The notes below the pieces were generated by a model. It saw only the letters and a program-made list of their open reading frames with translations. It was not told the origin of the DNA and ran no database searches. Below, one piece after another: positions 16,003 through 24,473 of a stretch of 64,000 bases of DNA. How positions within the stretch are numbered: the stretch's first letter is position 1; every line of letters starts with the position of its first letter. The position numbers were made by a program, and so were the translations under genes. The DNA lies in assembly GCA_965246785.1 (NCBI GenBank), contig CBDFFM010000011.1, positions 1 to 64,000 on the forward strand, read 5' to 3'. Source of the DNA: UBA1952 sp965246785 (GTDB lineage Bacteria; Bacteroidota; Bacteroidia; Chitinophagales; Chitinophagaceae).

Positions 16003-16010
16003 CAAAGGTA
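16003..16010 (-). promoter_or_regulatory. -7 promoter box of aroB
   Basis: The minus strand reads TACCTTTG, a perfect TAnnTTTG match ending 6 bases before the ATG at 15996. It supports that start and predicts a leaderless or nearly leaderless mRNA. Confidence 0.6.
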
Positions 16011-16062
16011 AAAGTCTATGCCGCGGTAAGGGCTTGTGATGAGCGGCGCAGAATGACGGTCG

Positions 16063-16070
16063 TAAATTTG
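16063..16070 (+). promoter_or_regulatory. -7 promoter box of mnmA
   Basis: TAAATTTG matches TAnnTTTG perfectly and ends 7 bases before the mnmA ATG at 16078, again predicting a very short leader. Confidence 0.6.
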
Positions 16071-16077
16071 ACCTCAC

Positions 16078-17169
16078 ATGAGCAAGCACGGAAAGGTTTT
16101 GGTGGCGATGAGTGGCGGCATTGACAGCACCGTCAGCGCCCTCATGCTGCACCACCAAGGCTATGAGGTAGTGGGCATCACCATGAAGACATGGGACTAT
16201 GCCACGAGCGTAGGCACAAGCGCCAAGAAAGAAACTGGCTGCTGCAACCTAGACTCGTTTAATGATGCCCGGCAGGCGGCGGTAGAGCACGGCTTCCCGC
16301 ACTACGTGCTTGACATCCGCGAAGAGTTCGGTGATTTTGTGGTGAACAATTTCGTGGATGAATACCTCGCCGGCCGCACGCCGAACCCTTGCGTGCTCTG
16401 CAATACGCACATCAAATGGGCCGCCCTGCTCAAACGCGCCGATGCGCTGGGCTGTGACTTCATCGCGACCGGCCATTATGTGAAGGTGCGGCAGGAAGGC
16501 GGGCGCTCCGTGCTGTCCAAGGCGAAGGATTTGACCAAAGACCAGAGCTATGTGCTCTGGGGACTCGGGCAGGATTGCCTGAGCCGCTCTATCTATCCGC
16601 TGGGCGATATGCTGAAGACGGAAGTGCGCCAACTCGCGGCTGATATGGGCTATACCGAGCTTTCTAAAAAAGCGGAGAGCTACGAAATCTGCTTTGTGCC
16701 GGACAATGATTACCGCGGCTTCCTGAAACGGCAAGACTCCAGCCTTGAGGCACGCGTGGAAGGCGGCGATTATGTGCTTTCAGACGGCAGCATCGTAGGC
16801 AAGCATCGCGGCTACCCATTCTATACCGTAGGGCAACGCAAGGGCTTAGATATTGCGCTGGGCAGGCCGGTCTTTGTCACTAAAATCATCCCGGAGACCA
16901 ATACCGTGATGCTGGGCGATGTCGAAGAGCTGCAAAGCGCCTCCATGTGGGTGGGCGGCATCAACATGGTGAAGCACGCGGCTATTCAGGACGGCATGGA
17001 GGCCACGACCAAAATCCGCTACCGCGATGCCGGGGCGGATAGCGTGCTGTACAATGAGGGCGGTCTGGTGCGCGTGGATTTCACCCATGCAGTTACCGGC
17101 ATTGCGCCGGGACAAAGCGCCGTTTTCTACGAAGGCGACGATGTAGTGGGCGGCGGTATTATTCAATGA
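16078..17169 (+). CDS. mnmA: tRNA-specific 2-thiouridylase
   Basis: A 363-residue MnmA, which thiolates U34 of tRNAs for Lys, Glu and Gln. The PP-loop ATP site is VLVAMSGGIDSTVSAL (about 7-22). The catalytic cysteine pair is seen in TPNPCVLCNTHIKW (about 103) and YEICFVPDNDYRGFL (about 204). The tRNA-binding segments DFIATGHYVKV and DQSYVLWGLGQ and the C-terminal beta-barrel with YPFYTVGQRKGLDIALG are all present. Start at 16078 is supported by the adjacent promoter box. It is divergent from aroB. Confidence 0.95.
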   Translation: MSKHGKVLVAMSGGIDSTVSALMLHHQGYEVVGITMKTWDYATSVGTSAKKETGCCNLDSFNDARQAAVEHGFPHYVLDIREEFGDFVVNNFVDEYLAGRTPNPCVLCNTHIKWAALLKRADALGCDFIATGHYVKVRQEGGRSVLSKAKDLTKDQSYVLWGLGQDCLSRSIYPLGDMLKTEVRQLAADMGYTELSKKAESYEICFVPDNDYRGFLKRQDSSLEARVEGGDYVLSDGSIVGKHRGYPFYTVGQRKGLDIALGRPVFVTKIIPETNTVMLGDVEELQSASMWVGGINMVKHAAIQDGMEATTKIRYRDAGADSVLYNEGGLVRVDFTHAVTGIAPGQSAVFYEGDDVVGGGIIQ

Positions 17170-17211
17170 GTAATCCGCATTACTTTAGCCTATTAATACC
17201 ATTCATCTTTA

Positions 17212-17414
17212 ATGGCGAGTATCAACTGCCTGAACTGCGGCACACAGGTTCCCGATAAGGCCGCGCTTGCCCGCAATGCGGGCACCCTATTAGCATAGAG
17301 CAAGAAAGCGGACTGAAGCAGGGCTTCCGGGTAAGCTGGATGGTCGTAGTGGTGGTCGTGGCCGTGCTCGGCCTGTTCGCGCTCATCGGCACCTGCCACT
17401 GGCAGCCGGTATAA
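17212..17414 (+). pseudogene. Frameshifted zinc-ribbon membrane protein
   Basis: The ATG at 17212 opens a zinc ribbon (MASINCLNCGTQVPDKAA), but the frame then drifts. Continuing one frame over, from about 17265, gives CPQCGHPISIEQESG, then a transmembrane helix (VVVVVAVLGLFALIG) and a stop at 17412-17414. The two halves make a clean CxxC-CxxC zinc-ribbon protein of about 67 residues if one base is restored near 17260. The total of 203 bases is one short of a multiple of three. It follows mnmA. Either a recent pseudogene or a single-base sequence error. Confidence 0.75.
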
Positions 17415-17525
17415 GCGGTTGGCAGCCCTTCACGCCCCCTTTACATACCAAGGGCGCTCGTTTCCCGTTTAGGAATTACATTTACGCTTCGCAATTCCCT
17501 CCCCAACTGCATACGCACGAGATTT

Positions 17526-18269
17526 ATGACGAAAAGGTTTTTACCCTTCCTGCTGCTTGCTGTTTCCGCTTTAGTCTGGGCCGCCTGTAATAAGTCGGTA
17601 GACAACGACCGCGTTTATGACGAGCCTACCCGCGGCTTTTATCCGCTGCAACTGGGCCGCTCCATCACTTATGATGTTGACTCCATTATTTGGACGGATT
17701 TTGACTGTAAGAAGCAAACGAAGCACCTGAACATGCGCTATACCGTTGCCGATACCTTCACCGACCTGCAGGGTCGTCCGTCCTACCGCGTAGATGTTGA
17801 GCAGCGCGCTTCCGACTCCGTAGCCTGGAGTATTAATCAGGTATTCTACGTAACGCCAACCAAGGCCGGTCTGGAAACTTTTATGCAAAATCTGCGCATG
17901 GAGAAACTCATCTTCCCCGTGCGCGAAGGCGCTACCTGGTTTGGCAACCGCGCCATTGATACGTCAGATGCGGCCTTTCGTCAGTTCGGCGGCTGGGTTT
18001 ATCGGTACAGCAGCTATCTGAAACCTTACAATAACGGTCGTCTTAGCTTTGATAATACCGTTACTGTCACCTCCGTGGACGATTCGGTCAACAATCCGGA
18101 GACACTTCCCCAGGCTTATGCCGAGCGCCGGTTTTACCGCGAGGTGTATGGTTATGATGTAGGCCTCATCTACCGTGAGGTTACGTTCTGGACGTATGAC
18201 CCGAGCAACCCGGCAACAGCCTGCCGGCGTGGCTACAGCGCCATCATGCGCGCCAGTCAGTACAAGTAA
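17526..18269 (+). CDS. Lipoprotein of unknown function
   Basis: A 247-residue lipoprotein: signal peptide MTKRFLPFLLLAVSALVWAA with the lipobox Cys at position 21 (WAAC), followed by Asn/Lys-Ser, so an outer-membrane location is likely. The mature part includes GFYPLQLGRSITYDVDSIIW, VADTFTDLQGRPSYRVDVEQR and GATWFGNRAI, a beta-rich layout shared by many Bacteroidota lipoproteins that begin with a YPL-GR-ITYDVDS strand. No enzyme motif is seen. It lies 53 bases upstream of the T9SS subtilase gene on the same strand and may be in one operon with it. Confidence 0.82.
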   Translation: MTKRFLPFLLLAVSALVWAACNKSVDNDRVYDEPTRGFYPLQLGRSITYDVDSIIWTDFDCKKQTKHLNMRYTVADTFTDLQGRPSYRVDVEQRASDSVAWSINQVFYVTPTKAGLETFMQNLRMEKLIFPVREGATWFGNRAIDTSDAAFRQFGGWVYRYSSYLKPYNNGRLSFDNTVTVTSVDDSVNNPETLPQAYAERRFYREVYGYDVGLIYREVTFWTYDPSNPATACRRGYSAIMRASQYK

Positions 18270-18322
18270 GACGGAGAACAGCGGCGCAGTGATTTTGTAG
18301 ATGCGCATCCGTGCAAATGGAC

Positions 18323-20029
18323 ATGATGAAAAACAGAATCGCCCCCGCACGCTTCCTTCGCTGCTTTTTTCTTCCCCTGCTCTTTAGCCTTGTGAGCGCT
18401 GCGGTCAATGCTGCGCCGCCGCAATATGCGTTCCGCGTTACTTTCAAAGACAAGACTGGCGCTCCGACCCTCTCATCAAGCCCGCCCTGGCTAAGCGCAC
18501 GCGCTATGGCGCGCCGGGCAGCCTTCAACCTGCCGCTGGACAGCACAGACCGCCCCGTCTCTCCGCGCTACGTGGACAACATGCTCGCGCTCACGGGCGG
18601 CAAGCTGCACAATACTTCCCGTTGGCTCAACCAGTGCGTGGTATTGCTTACGGACTCGTCTAAAATCCTCACGCTTTCCGGCAAACCGTGGATAAGCAGT
18701 ATTGCCTGGGTAGGTTATTTTCCCGCCGGGCTGCACCGCGCCGTCGGCTCCAATCCGAAGTTTGCGCTGGAGACGGCTGACGCGAATGGCGCCATCGCCC
18801 AAACCAATGCCCGGCTGGCCGGCTCTTCCGCCTACTACGGCGCTACCTGGGGCCAGACGGCTATGGTGCATGGCGATACGCTTCATGACCAGGGCTTCCG
18901 CGGTAAGGGCAAGCTTATCGCCGTGCTGGACGAAGGATTTCTGGACGCGGACACGCATCCCGGCTTTGACTCGCTGCGCAAAAGTGGCCGCCTGTTGGAG
19001 ACCTACAACTTTGTGCGCGACACCCCATCTGTCTATGAGGGTGGGACGCATGGCACTTCCTGCCTTTCCGATATAGCAGGCGTACTGCCCGGCACTTTTG
19101 TCGGCACTGCGCCGGATGCGCAATATGCGCTCTACATCACCGAAGACGGAGCTTTTACAGATGCGCTCTATGAACTGGACAATCTGGTAGCCGGCATGGA
19201 GCGCGCCGACAGCATCGGGGCAGACGTTATCTCCGCCTCGCTTGGCTACAACACCTTTGTCTCGCCCTTCACCTTCACGATTAGCAAGGCAGAATTAGAC
19301 GGCCATACAACCAATGTTTCACGCGCTGTAAACCTTGCTGCGCGAAAGGGTATCCTCTACGTTACGTCCGCCGGCAATGAAGACGGCAATGGCTGGAACT
19401 ATCTCGTAGCGCCCGCCGACGCCGACAGTGCGCTGACCATTGGCGCGGTAACGCCCACGCGCGCGCCGGCTTCATTTTCCAGCCCCGGCCCCAGCGCCTC
19501 GGGCCGCATCAAGCCGGACGTATGCCTGCAAGGGCAGCCTGCAGCAGTGCTGTTGGGCGGTGGCGCTGTAGGCACGGCCAACGGCACTTCCTTTGCCTGC
19601 CCGCAGGCGGCAGGATGGGCGGCTTGCCTGCTTCAGGCTTTTCCCACACTGCCGCCAAGTATCATCCGCACTGCCATAGACAGCAGCGCCGACCAGCGCC
19701 CACCCACGCCTAAGCTCGGCTTCGGCATTCCGGACTTCCGGAAGGCGCAGCAGTTTTTGGGGAAGCTTATTTTACCGCCGGCTGCCGGCGCCTTTCTGGT
19801 AATGCCCAATCCTTTCTTTGGCAGCATCTCAGTTACGCTGCCCGATGCGGCGTCGGTTGCGGAGCTACACCTTTACGATGTGGTAGGCCGTGAAGTAGGT
19901 TTTATCCAAAGCCGCAGTGGCGCAACGGTGAACATGGACATACCGCGTCTCAGCTTCCCCGGCGGCGTATATGTGCTGCGCGCAGTAGTTGATGGGCAGC
20001 GCTACGTGCAGAAGCTGCTGCATTATTAA
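18323..20029 (+). CDS. Subtilisin-like S8 serine protease with T9SS sorting domain
   Basis: A secreted protease of about 568 residues. After a signal peptide (FFLPLLFSLVSAAVNA) and a propeptide-like region, the S8 catalytic triad is visible: Asp in LIAVLDEGFLDADTHPGF, His in EGGTHGTSCLSDIAG, and Ser in GTANGTSFACPQAAGWAA. The oxyanion Asn lies in YVTSAGNEDGNGW. The last 80 residues (from FLVMPNPFFGSISV to YVQKLLHY) are a type A T9SS C-terminal sorting domain, so it is exported across the outer membrane and anchored or released. A GTG start 12 bases upstream is possible; the Met at 18323 or 18326 begins a better signal peptide. Confidence 0.92.
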   Translation: MMKNRIAPARFLRCFFLPLLFSLVSAAVNAAPPQYAFRVTFKDKTGAPTLSSSPPWLSARAMARRAAFNLPLDSTDRPVSPRYVDNMLALTGGKLHNTSRWLNQCVVLLTDSSKILTLSGKPWISSIAWVGYFPAGLHRAVGSNPKFALETADANGAIAQTNARLAGSSAYYGATWGQTAMVHGDTLHDQGFRGKGKLIAVLDEGFLDADTHPGFDSLRKSGRLLETYNFVRDTPSVYEGGTHGTSCLSDIAGVLPGTFVGTAPDAQYALYITEDGAFTDALYELDNLVAGMERADSIGADVISASLGYNTFVSPFTFTISKAELDGHTTNVSRAVNLAARKGILYVTSAGNEDGNGWNYLVAPADADSALTIGAVTPTRAPASFSSPGPSASGRIKPDVCLQGQPAAVLLGGGAVGTANGTSFACPQAAGWAACLLQAFPTLPPSIIRTAIDSSADQRPPTPKLGFGIPDFRKAQQFLGKLILPPAAGAFLVMPNPFFGSISVTLPDAASVAELHLYDVVGREVGFIQSRSGATVNMDIPRLSFPGGVYVLRAVVDGQRYVQKLLHY

Positions 20030-21135
20030 GCCCGCTTCAATACTGAAACAAACAGCTCATCCGCACCAATGGCTAAGCCATTTATCAATTCAGCGCTCAC
20101 AATCTTCAACCCCGCTTCCGGTGCTATGGATTCAATCACATCCTCATTCTCCGCGCGGAATACGGAACAGGTAATATAGACGAGCCGGCCGCCATTCTTC
20201 AAGAAAGCGCAGGCGTTACGAAGAATGGCTTTCTGCCGCGCCGTATAGACTTCCAGCGAAGCAGGATTGAAAAAATAGCAGCCTTCCGGCGTGCGCGCCC
20301 AGGTGCCGGAGCCGGTGCAGGGCACATCGCAAATGATACCGTCAAAGCGGCGCTTACCCGGCAGCACATCCACAGCCTTTGCATCTGCCGCATCCAGCAC
20401 ACGCCGCTCCGGAATAGGTAGATGATACTGTTGGAAGCGCGCGGCGAGGTTTTGGAGAATGCTTTCGCGAATGTCTGTGCAGAGGTGCAGCATGACCTTT
20501 GCGCTATCGGCCAGCAGCAGGGATTTTCCACCCGCACCGGCACAGCAGTCCCACCAGCTTTCGCCGGGTTTCCCTTGTAAAAACTTTCCTGTTGCCTGAG
20601 ACGAGGCATCCTGCACGACGTAGGCGTCTTGCGGCAGCAAGCCTTCCAGCTTTGTGCCGTTCGGCAGGGCGAGGCAGGTATCGCTTAGCCATTCGTGCGG
20701 AATGCCTTTGGCAGTTAAAGTGCTTTCAACAGAAGCGCGCTTTGCGCGAATGCGCAGGAACAGGCGAGGCTGTTGTAGCAAAGAAGCCTGCCATTCATCG
20801 GCGGTAATGCCTTTTGAAAAGGGTATGTCGTAAGGGAAGATTTTGCTTAGCGAAACTAACGGCGGAGCTTCCTGCGGAAAGAAAGCCTCAAAAGCCTTTG
20901 GCTGCAGGCCGCAAAGCTGGATTGCAGTTATGCGCTGCTCCTGCGTGGAAAGCCTGGAATCTGACACAGCCTTCCCAACACGGTACCACGCATATACAGC
21001 GTCGCTCAGGCCCCGCCGGTCGCGGCTGCCGAGCTTTGGGTGGCCTTTGAAATAGCTTTTCAGGAAATGGTGCAGCGGCAGCCGGCCATCGTAGGCCTGC
21101 AGGATGTCTTCCAAGTGCTGCCAGAGGTAGTTCAA
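20026..21135 (-). CDS. RNA (cytosine-C5)-methyltransferase, RsmB/NOP2 family
   Basis: A 369-residue SAM-dependent methyltransferase of the RsmB/RsmF/NOP2 (Sun) family that makes 5-methylcytosine in rRNA or tRNA. Motif I is WWDCCAGAGGKSLLLA, motif IV is CDVPCTGSGTWARTPE with the release Cys, and motif VI is VYITCSVFRAENEDVI with the nucleophilic Cys in ITCS. The N-terminal helical part lacks a clear NusB domain. The exact target base cannot be told. Its stop overlaps the end of the subtilase gene by 4 bases in convergent orientation. Confidence 0.9.
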   Translation of the reverse strand: MNYLWQHLEDILQAYDGRLPLHHFLKSYFKGHPKLGSRDRRGLSDAVYAWYRVGKAVSDSRLSTQEQRITAIQLCGLQPKAFEAFFPQEAPPLVSLSKIFPYDIPFSKGITADEWQASLLQQPRLFLRIRAKRASVESTLTAKGIPHEWLSDTCLALPNGTKLEGLLPQDAYVVQDASSQATGKFLQGKPGESWWDCCAGAGGKSLLLADSAKVMLHLCTDIRESILQNLAARFQQYHLPIPERRVLDAADAKAVDVLPGKRRFDGIICDVPCTGSGTWARTPEGCYFFNPASLEVYTARQKAILRNACAFLKNGGRLVYITCSVFRAENEDVIESIAPEAGLKIVSAELINGLAIGADELFVSVLKRA

Positions 21136-21218
21136 GGTTGTTGGATGCAGTTGGATAGTGTTGGAGGATGCTGCCTATGCTTGAGGCCACATGCTGCTAA
21201 TGGGCTTTCGCAGAAAGC

Positions 21219-21304
21219 CCGGTCGCTGAGCGGAGCCGAAGCGCCTATTTGTTTGCTGTGCACATAACATCTGGATTGGCGCTTCGGCTACGCTCAGCGA
21301 CCGG
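21219..21304. repeat. Inverted repeat with AGCCGAAGC core
   Basis: Two 27-base arms (21219-21245 and 21278-21304) pair with few mismatches. Both carry the core GCTGAGCGNAGCCGAAGC and its complement, with a loop of about 32 bases. The same 18-base core also occurs singly at 9355-9372 (in the phosphohexomutase) and 54289-54306 (in the second E2 gene), always in the same orientation with respect to the plus strand apart from the right arm here. Confidence 0.8.
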
Positions 21305-21361
21305 GACGCTTGACGCGTCCCATAAGTAGCCTCTGCCCACGCCATCTAACCCTATCCAATA

Positions 21362-22630
21362 TCACACGCCAAGCAACATCTTCACCGGGTCTTGCGCAGC
21401 AAGCAGCAACTCCGGCGCTTCCAGTAATTCCTTCACGCGCACGAGAAAGCTCACGCTCTCGCGACCGTCTATGATGCGATGGTCATAGCTCAGGGCCACG
21501 TACATCATGGGGCGGATTTCCACCTTGCCGCCGATGGCCATCGGGCGCTCCTGGATTTTGTGCATCCCGAGAATTGCGCTCTGCGGAATGTTGATAATAG
21601 GGGTGCTCATGAGCGAGCCAAAGACACCGCCGTTGGTAATGGTAAAGGTGCCGCCGCTCATTTCTTCAATGGTCAGCTTATTCTCGCGGGCTTTGGTAGC
21701 CAGCTTTACCACCTCCCCCTCAATACCAGCCATGCTCAGGCTTTCCGCGTTGCGGATAACCGGCACTACGAGGCCTTTCGGCGCAGAGACGGCGATGGAA
21801 ATGTCGCAGTAATCGTGATAGACGATGTTGTCGCCGTCAATGCGGGCATTCACCGCCGGCCACTCGCTCAGCGCAATGCAGCAGGCCCGTGCGAAGAACG
21901 ACATGAAGCCCAGATTGACGCCGTGCGTCTGCTTAAACGTGTCTTTGTACTTCGCGCGGATGTCCATGATGCGCGTCATGTCCACCTCGTTGAAGGTGGT
22001 GAGCATCGCGGTCGTGTTCTTCGCCTCCACGAGGCGGCGGGAGACAGTCTTGCGCAGGTTGCTCATTTTCTCCGGGCGGTCAGCGCGGGATGGACTGCCG
22101 TCTTCGGCCTGCTTGCTGCCGGGCGGGTGCGCGAGGGCTTCCAGCACGTCCTGCTTCATGATGCGGCCGCCCGCGCCGGAGCCTTTTACTTCTGCCGACG
22201 CTACCTTTTTATCCGCCATGATAGCCTGAGCTACAGGCGTGGCCTTTACATCGGTGGCGGGCTGCTGTGCTGTTGGAGCAGCAGGGGTTTCTGTAGCTTT
22301 TACTGTTACGGGAATTTTGCCGTCTGTAGCTACAGGCGGGGGCGTGGATGGCAATGCATCTGCTTTGGTGTCGGCAGGTGCGTCAGCCGGCCTTTGCGCA
22401 GCATCATCTATCCGGCAGGCTATGTCGCCGATGGCCAGCGTCGCGCCTTCTTGCGCTACTATTTTGAGAACGCCCGCTTGCTCCGCGTTCAGCTCAAAGG
22501 TGGCTTTTTCGCTTTCCAGCTCGCAAAGGAGCTCGTCGCGGTTTACGTAGTCGCCGTCCTTCTTCAGCCATTTCACCAGCGTTACTTCGGAGATGGACTC
22601 GCCAACGGTGGGCACCTTAATATCAATCAT
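21362..22630 (-). CDS. odhB: 2-oxoglutarate dehydrogenase E2 (dihydrolipoyl succinyltransferase)
   Basis: A 422-residue E2 subunit. It has one lipoyl domain with Lys42 in ELESEKATFEL, an Ala/Pro/Thr linker, a peripheral subunit-binding domain (about 127-165, VAQAIMADKKVASAEVKG then GAGGRIMKQDVLEAL), and the catalytic acyltransferase domain ending in YDHRIIDGRESVSFL with the catalytic His and Asp. The opening MIDIKVPTVGESISEVTL fits the TCA-cycle 2-oxoglutarate complex rather than the pyruvate complex. The E1 gene (sucA/odhA) is not adjacent in this window. A -7-like box with one mismatch lies at 22655-22662. Confidence 0.93.
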   Translation of the reverse strand: MIDIKVPTVGESISEVTLVKWLKKDGDYVNRDELLCELESEKATFELNAEQAGVLKIVAQEGATLAIGDIACRIDDAAQRPADAPADTKADALPSTPPPVATDGKIPVTVKATETPAAPTAQQPATDVKATPVAQAIMADKKVASAEVKGSGAGGRIMKQDVLEALAHPPGSKQAEDGSPSRADRPEKMSNLRKTVSRRLVEAKNTTAMLTTFNEVDMTRIMDIRAKYKDTFKQTHGVNLGFMSFFARACCIALSEWPAVNARIDGDNIVYHDYCDISIAVSAPKGLVVPVIRNAESLSMAGIEGEVVKLATKARENKLTIEEMSGGTFTITNGGVFGSLMSTPIINIPQSAILGMHKIQERPMAIGGKVEIRPMMYVALSYDHRIIDGRESVSFLVRVKELLEAPELLLAAQDPVKMLLGV

Positions 22631-22807
22631 TACAGCCTTCTTTTTTTACAGCCCCGAAATTAGGCATATCCGGCGGGAAGGATAATTATGTTGCCGGCAG
22701 TAGCGCGCTATTAAGCGTTCCTTGCGTCGCACTCCTCAGGGGTTCTGTTCGCTGGCCGGGCTTTTCCTTTAACACAGACCAATTGCCTGCCATTTTTGCC
22801 GAAGGCT

Positions 22808-23017
22808 GCCATAGATGCGGTTGCACCCGGTATTGCGGTCATCACACCGTGCATTGCGCCAGTCGCATCTGGCGTTTCGCTGCTTACACCGGGCATTTCG
22901 GTTATTGCATCGGGCATTTCGGTTGACGCACCGGGCGTTTCGGTCGTTACACCGGGTGTTTCGGTTGTTACACCGGGCGTTTCGGTAACCGAAATGCCCG
23001 GTGCGGATACCGAGATG
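22808..23017. repeat. Tandem array of ten 21-bp units (type 1)
   Basis: Ten consecutive 21-base units cover exactly 210 bases. The central ones are most alike, built on GGCGTTTCGGTYGTTACACC plus one G. The last unit (22997-23017) is inverted, so the array ends in a palindrome (CACCGGGCGTTTCGGT facing ACCGAAATGCCCGGTG). The plus strand reads as a heptad GVSVVTP and the minus strand as GVTTETP. Both strands stay open over the array, giving apparent proteins of about 100 and 117 residues with no recognisable start context or domain, so I treat it as a repeat rather than a gene. It fills the gap between odhB and the PKD gene. Confidence 0.85.
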
Positions 23018-23115
23018 TTAAGTGAAAAGCCTAATAGACTGACGAACCCTGAAATGTGCGACACAAGGAACGATTGGGAACGTGATACAGCCGGCTAACA
23101 AAAAATCGCTGAAGC

Positions 23116-23880
23116 CTACTTCTTTTTCACCTCCTCGCCGTCGCCGAGGTCATCCAGCGTGTTCCCCTTGCTTTTCGGAGCATCGTGGTGCGCGGGCCTG
23201 GCAGCCTGGGGATGTTGCGCGGGCGCGATATGCTGCGGCGGCATAGGCATGGGAGCGGATGTTGCGGCAGGCTTAGGTGTAGGTGCGGCAGCTACAGGCG
23301 TAGCGGCGGCCACCATCACATCCTGATGCAGCACATGGTCGGGGGTGTGCGTGGTGAGCGTGAGTGTGTGCGCACCGGGCTTCTTAAACGCGAAGGTGGC
23401 GGTAGCGCCTTTTTGCGGTGCCATTGGCTCGCTGCCGCCCACTTTCCATTCATAGCTCGCGGCGGTGACGCTGCTGGCCCATGTAGCAGGCACGCCGGCG
23501 GTTGCGGAGGCAGGGCCGGCGATGGACGGCGCGGACGGCGCTGTGAGCGCATCGCTGGCCGTAACGTTTACCTTATCGCTGCGCTGCTGCACGCCGAAGG
23601 AGCCGTATGCGGTGAGCGTCACGTTGTAGCTGCCGGGCGCGAGGTAGGTGTGGTGACCATTGGGGTCGGCGCTGAATTCGCCATCGCCAAAGTCCCACTT
23701 CCAGCGGCTGGCGCCAGGGGTGTTATCGTCGTAGGCAATGCTATCGCCCGATTTGATGGGAGCGGTGGGCTTGATGGTGTACTTGATGCCTTCGGGCTTG
23801 TACATCAGCTTGCGGTAAGCAGCAAAGGAGCCGGAGCCAAGCACGGCGAGGGCGATGAGGAGCAGCAGTCTTTTGTCCAT
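23116..23880 (-). CDS. Membrane-anchored PKD-domain protein
   Basis: A 254-residue envelope protein with an N-terminal hydrophobic anchor (about 4-22) that lacks a clear cleavage site. A PKD domain follows at about 33-107: WKWDFGDGEFSADPN, then HTYLAPGSYNVTLTAYGSFG, the family's hallmark. A second Ig/PKD-like unit spans about 110-195 (ATWASSVTAASYEWKVGG, then PGAHTLTLTTHTP). The C-terminal tail (about 200-254) is Pro/Ala/His-rich and ends in Lys. PKD domains usually bind protein or glycan partners in the periplasm or on the surface. A perfect -7 box lies at 23903-23910 on the minus strand. Confidence 0.88.
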   Translation of the reverse strand: MDKRLLLLIALAVLGSGSFAAYRKLMYKPEGIKYTIKPTAPIKSGDSIAYDDNTPGASRWKWDFGDGEFSADPNGHHTYLAPGSYNVTLTAYGSFGVQQRSDKVNVTASDALTAPSAPSIAGPASATAGVPATWASSVTAASYEWKVGGSEPMAPQKGATATFAFKKPGAHTLTLTTHTPDHVLHQDVMVAAATPVAAAPTPKPAATSAPMPMPPQHIAPAQHPQAARPAHHDAPKSKGNTLDDLGDGEEVKKK

Positions 23881-23902
23881 GGGGGAAGCGGGTTAGGAAG
23901 CT

Positions 23903-23910
23903 CAAAAATA
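23903..23910 (-). promoter_or_regulatory. -7 promoter box before the PKD gene
   Basis: TATTTTTG on the minus strand, a perfect TAnnTTTG match 22 bases before the ATG at 23880. It would give the PKD gene its own transcript separate from the upstream genes. Confidence 0.5.
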
Positions 23911-23927
23911 CATTTCCGGCAGCAAGT

Positions 23928-24443
23928 CTATTCATCGCCATAGATGGTGAGGGAAACTTTAGGGCAGCGGCGCTCCTCAAAGTAAAGGATAAGCGCGTGC
24001 ACCGGCATAATGGCATCGCGGTTGACGAAGGCTGCGGAGGAGGTGATTTTCAGCTTTTCCTCATCGGGAGCTTGGCCTTCCATATCCGGCATAAAGCCGT
24101 AGGCGCCGAGGCTGTCGCGGATGGTGGCGTTGAAGCTTTCCACATCGCTGCTCACCAGTTCCACCTTGCAAAGCGGTTTCTTGTGATAGCTGTAGAGGTA
24201 AAGCTGCGCATCCGGCGCAACGGGCGTCGCCAATGAGTACATACGCGGCTTGCGGAGCACCCCCTGCTGCACGCCGTGATAATGCCACCCATCCTGCTGG
24301 AGTTGACGCGAGATAAGGCTGTCGTCCATACTGTGAAAGCCCATGAGGTGATGGAGCGTGATGCGTTGCGCAATGCGCGGCTGCGCGAATGCGGCATATG
24401 AGAGGAACAGCAATCCGGCAAGCAGGGTAGGGAAGCGGCGCAT
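23928..24443 (-). CDS. Exported protein of unknown function
   Basis: A 171-residue protein starting best at the Met at 24443 (MRRFPTLLAGLLFLSYAAFA, a standard signal peptide cleaved after AFAQ); an in-frame Met 7 codons earlier is less likely. The mature part has no recognised family. It carries segments QQDGWHYHGVQQGVLRKPRM and APDAQLYLYSYHKKPLCKVELV and a C-terminal VSLTIYGDE. It may be co-transcribed with the DUF5686 gene that ends 30 bases before its start. Confidence 0.75.
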   Translation of the reverse strand: MRRFPTLLAGLLFLSYAAFAQPRIAQRITLHHLMGFHSMDDSLISRQLQQDGWHYHGVQQGVLRKPRMYSLATPVAPDAQLYLYSYHKKPLCKVELVSSDVESFNATIRDSLGAYGFMPDMEGQAPDEEKLKITSSAAFVNRDAIMPVHALILYFEERRCPKVSLTIYGDE

Positions 24444-24473
24444 AGGCACGAGATTGGGCCACAAGTTACCGGA

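Noticed and set aside
21479..22663. Long open frame (394 codons) on the plus strand opposite odhB
   Set aside because: It mirrors the odhB coding frame, has no signal, domain or promoter, and its amino acid composition is that of an antisense shadow.
22808..23017. CRISPR array
   Set aside because: The units are head-to-tail with no unique spacers, the period is 21 bases, and no cas gene is nearby. The same holds for 27609-27818.
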